Program-made: the position numbers and the translations under genes
Part shown: in pieces, positions 15,195 through 15,403 of the stretch
How the letters are laid out: each line of letters opens with the position of its first letter
How positions within the stretch are numbered: position 1 is the stretch's first letter
The notes under the pieces: generated by a model
Databases searched by the model: none
What the model saw: only the letters and a program-made list of their open reading frames with translations
Told to the model about the DNA's origin: nothing
Source of the DNA: an uncultured bacterium
Lineage (GTDB): Bacteria > Bacteroidota > Ignavibacteria > Kapaibacteriales > UBA2268
Length of the DNA stretch: 15,403 bases
Direction of reading: 5' to 3'
Assembly: GCA_937875295.1 (NCBI GenBank)
Contig: CALLXS010000126.1
Location: 1-15,403 of the forward strand

Positions 15195-15403
15195 ATGAAA
15201 GAAATACTAATCTCCCGGAGTCTCGATTTTAGTGATTATGAAATATTAATTCGCCAGAGAGGGAATTATGAATATACTGCATATTCACCTCAACTCAATT
15301 ATATGGTGAAATCTGATGACATATTAAAAGCAAAAGAAATGCTTTTTAAGAAAATTAATTCTCATATTAATTTTAATATGAATAATCCTGATCTTGTCGA
15401 TGA
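15195..15403 (+). CDS. Small HicB-like protein, cut by the window end
   Basis: An ATG at 15195 opens a frame of 69 complete codons that runs off the window. It begins MKEILISRSLDFSDYEIL. The stretch YEYTAYSPQLNYMVKSDD followed by an amphipathic helix (KAKEMLFKKINSHI) matches the beta-beta-beta-alpha pattern of HicB/UPF0150 domains: an A-Y-x-P-x-L strand, then a D and an A-x-x-x-L helix. HicB proteins are often antitoxins, but solo copies are common. No HicA is visible here, since the downstream side lies outside the window and only the lyase lies upstream, divergently. The weak AAG before the ATG gives little support for the start. The assignment rests on pattern only. Confidence 0.5.
   Translation, partial: MKEILISRSLDFSDYEILIRQRGNYEYTAYSPQLNYMVKSDDILKAKEMLFKKINSHINFNMNNPDLVD

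Noticed and set aside
1..15403. CRISPR arrays, insertion sequences, tRNA or rRNA genes, defence islands
   Set aside because: No regularly spaced repeats, transposase or nuclease domains, terminal inverted repeats or tRNA-like cloverleaf sequences were found by eye on either strand.

Overview
The window is strongly AT-rich and densely coded. It reads like a flagellated relative of the Bacteroidota/Chlorobi group, with Ignavibacteria or Kapabacteria as the best guess. The evidence is the mix of genes: a core flagellar set (fliL, fliM, fliN, fliO), which typical Bacteroidota lack, sits beside a short-chain-dehydrogenase (SDR)-type threonine dehydrogenase, a kinase-less PASTA protein, a secreted TPR-thioredoxin protein and a heparinase-family lyase. 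Only some genes have a Shine-Dalgarno-like AGGA; many have plain A/T leaders, which also fits that group. The taxonomy is inference from gene content, not from a marker gene.

Layout. Positions 103-3105 (+) hold the bifunctional NAD(P)HX repair enzyme and a flavodiiron protein, closed by a strong hairpin terminator. Positions 3211-6205 (-) hold an SDR-type L-threonine dehydrogenase and a secreted TPR protein with a ResA-like thioredoxin domain, each probably its own unit with a terminator between them. Positions 6461-8327 (+) hold a class I fructose-bisphosphate aldolase and a membrane-anchored triple-PASTA protein, closed by a terminator. Positions 8409-11096 (-) hold a compact operon fliL-fliM-fliN-fliO for the flagellar switch and export apparatus; fliP does not follow. 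Positions 11288-12677 (-) hold an Asn-rich unknown protein overlapping gmk, separated from fliL by a terminator and a second hairpin. Positions 12814-15079 (-) hold a heparinase II/III-type polysaccharide lyase broken by a frameshift into two overlapping reading frames. At 15195 (+) a small HicB-like gene begins and runs off the window.

How the genes work together. Most of the window is housekeeping: metabolite repair, O2/NO detoxification, threonine catabolism, glycolysis/gluconeogenesis and GMP phosphorylation. The flagellar genes are the one clear multi-protein system: FliM and FliN form the C-ring, FliL supports the stator and FliO supports assembly of the export gate. No new defence system, mobile element, CRISPR array or RNA gene is visible. 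The observations most worth a second look are the Asn-rich disordered protein next to gmk, the frameshifted lyase, the CheY-binding-like motif present on both FliM and FliN, and the paired hairpin/direct-repeat region between gmk and fliL.
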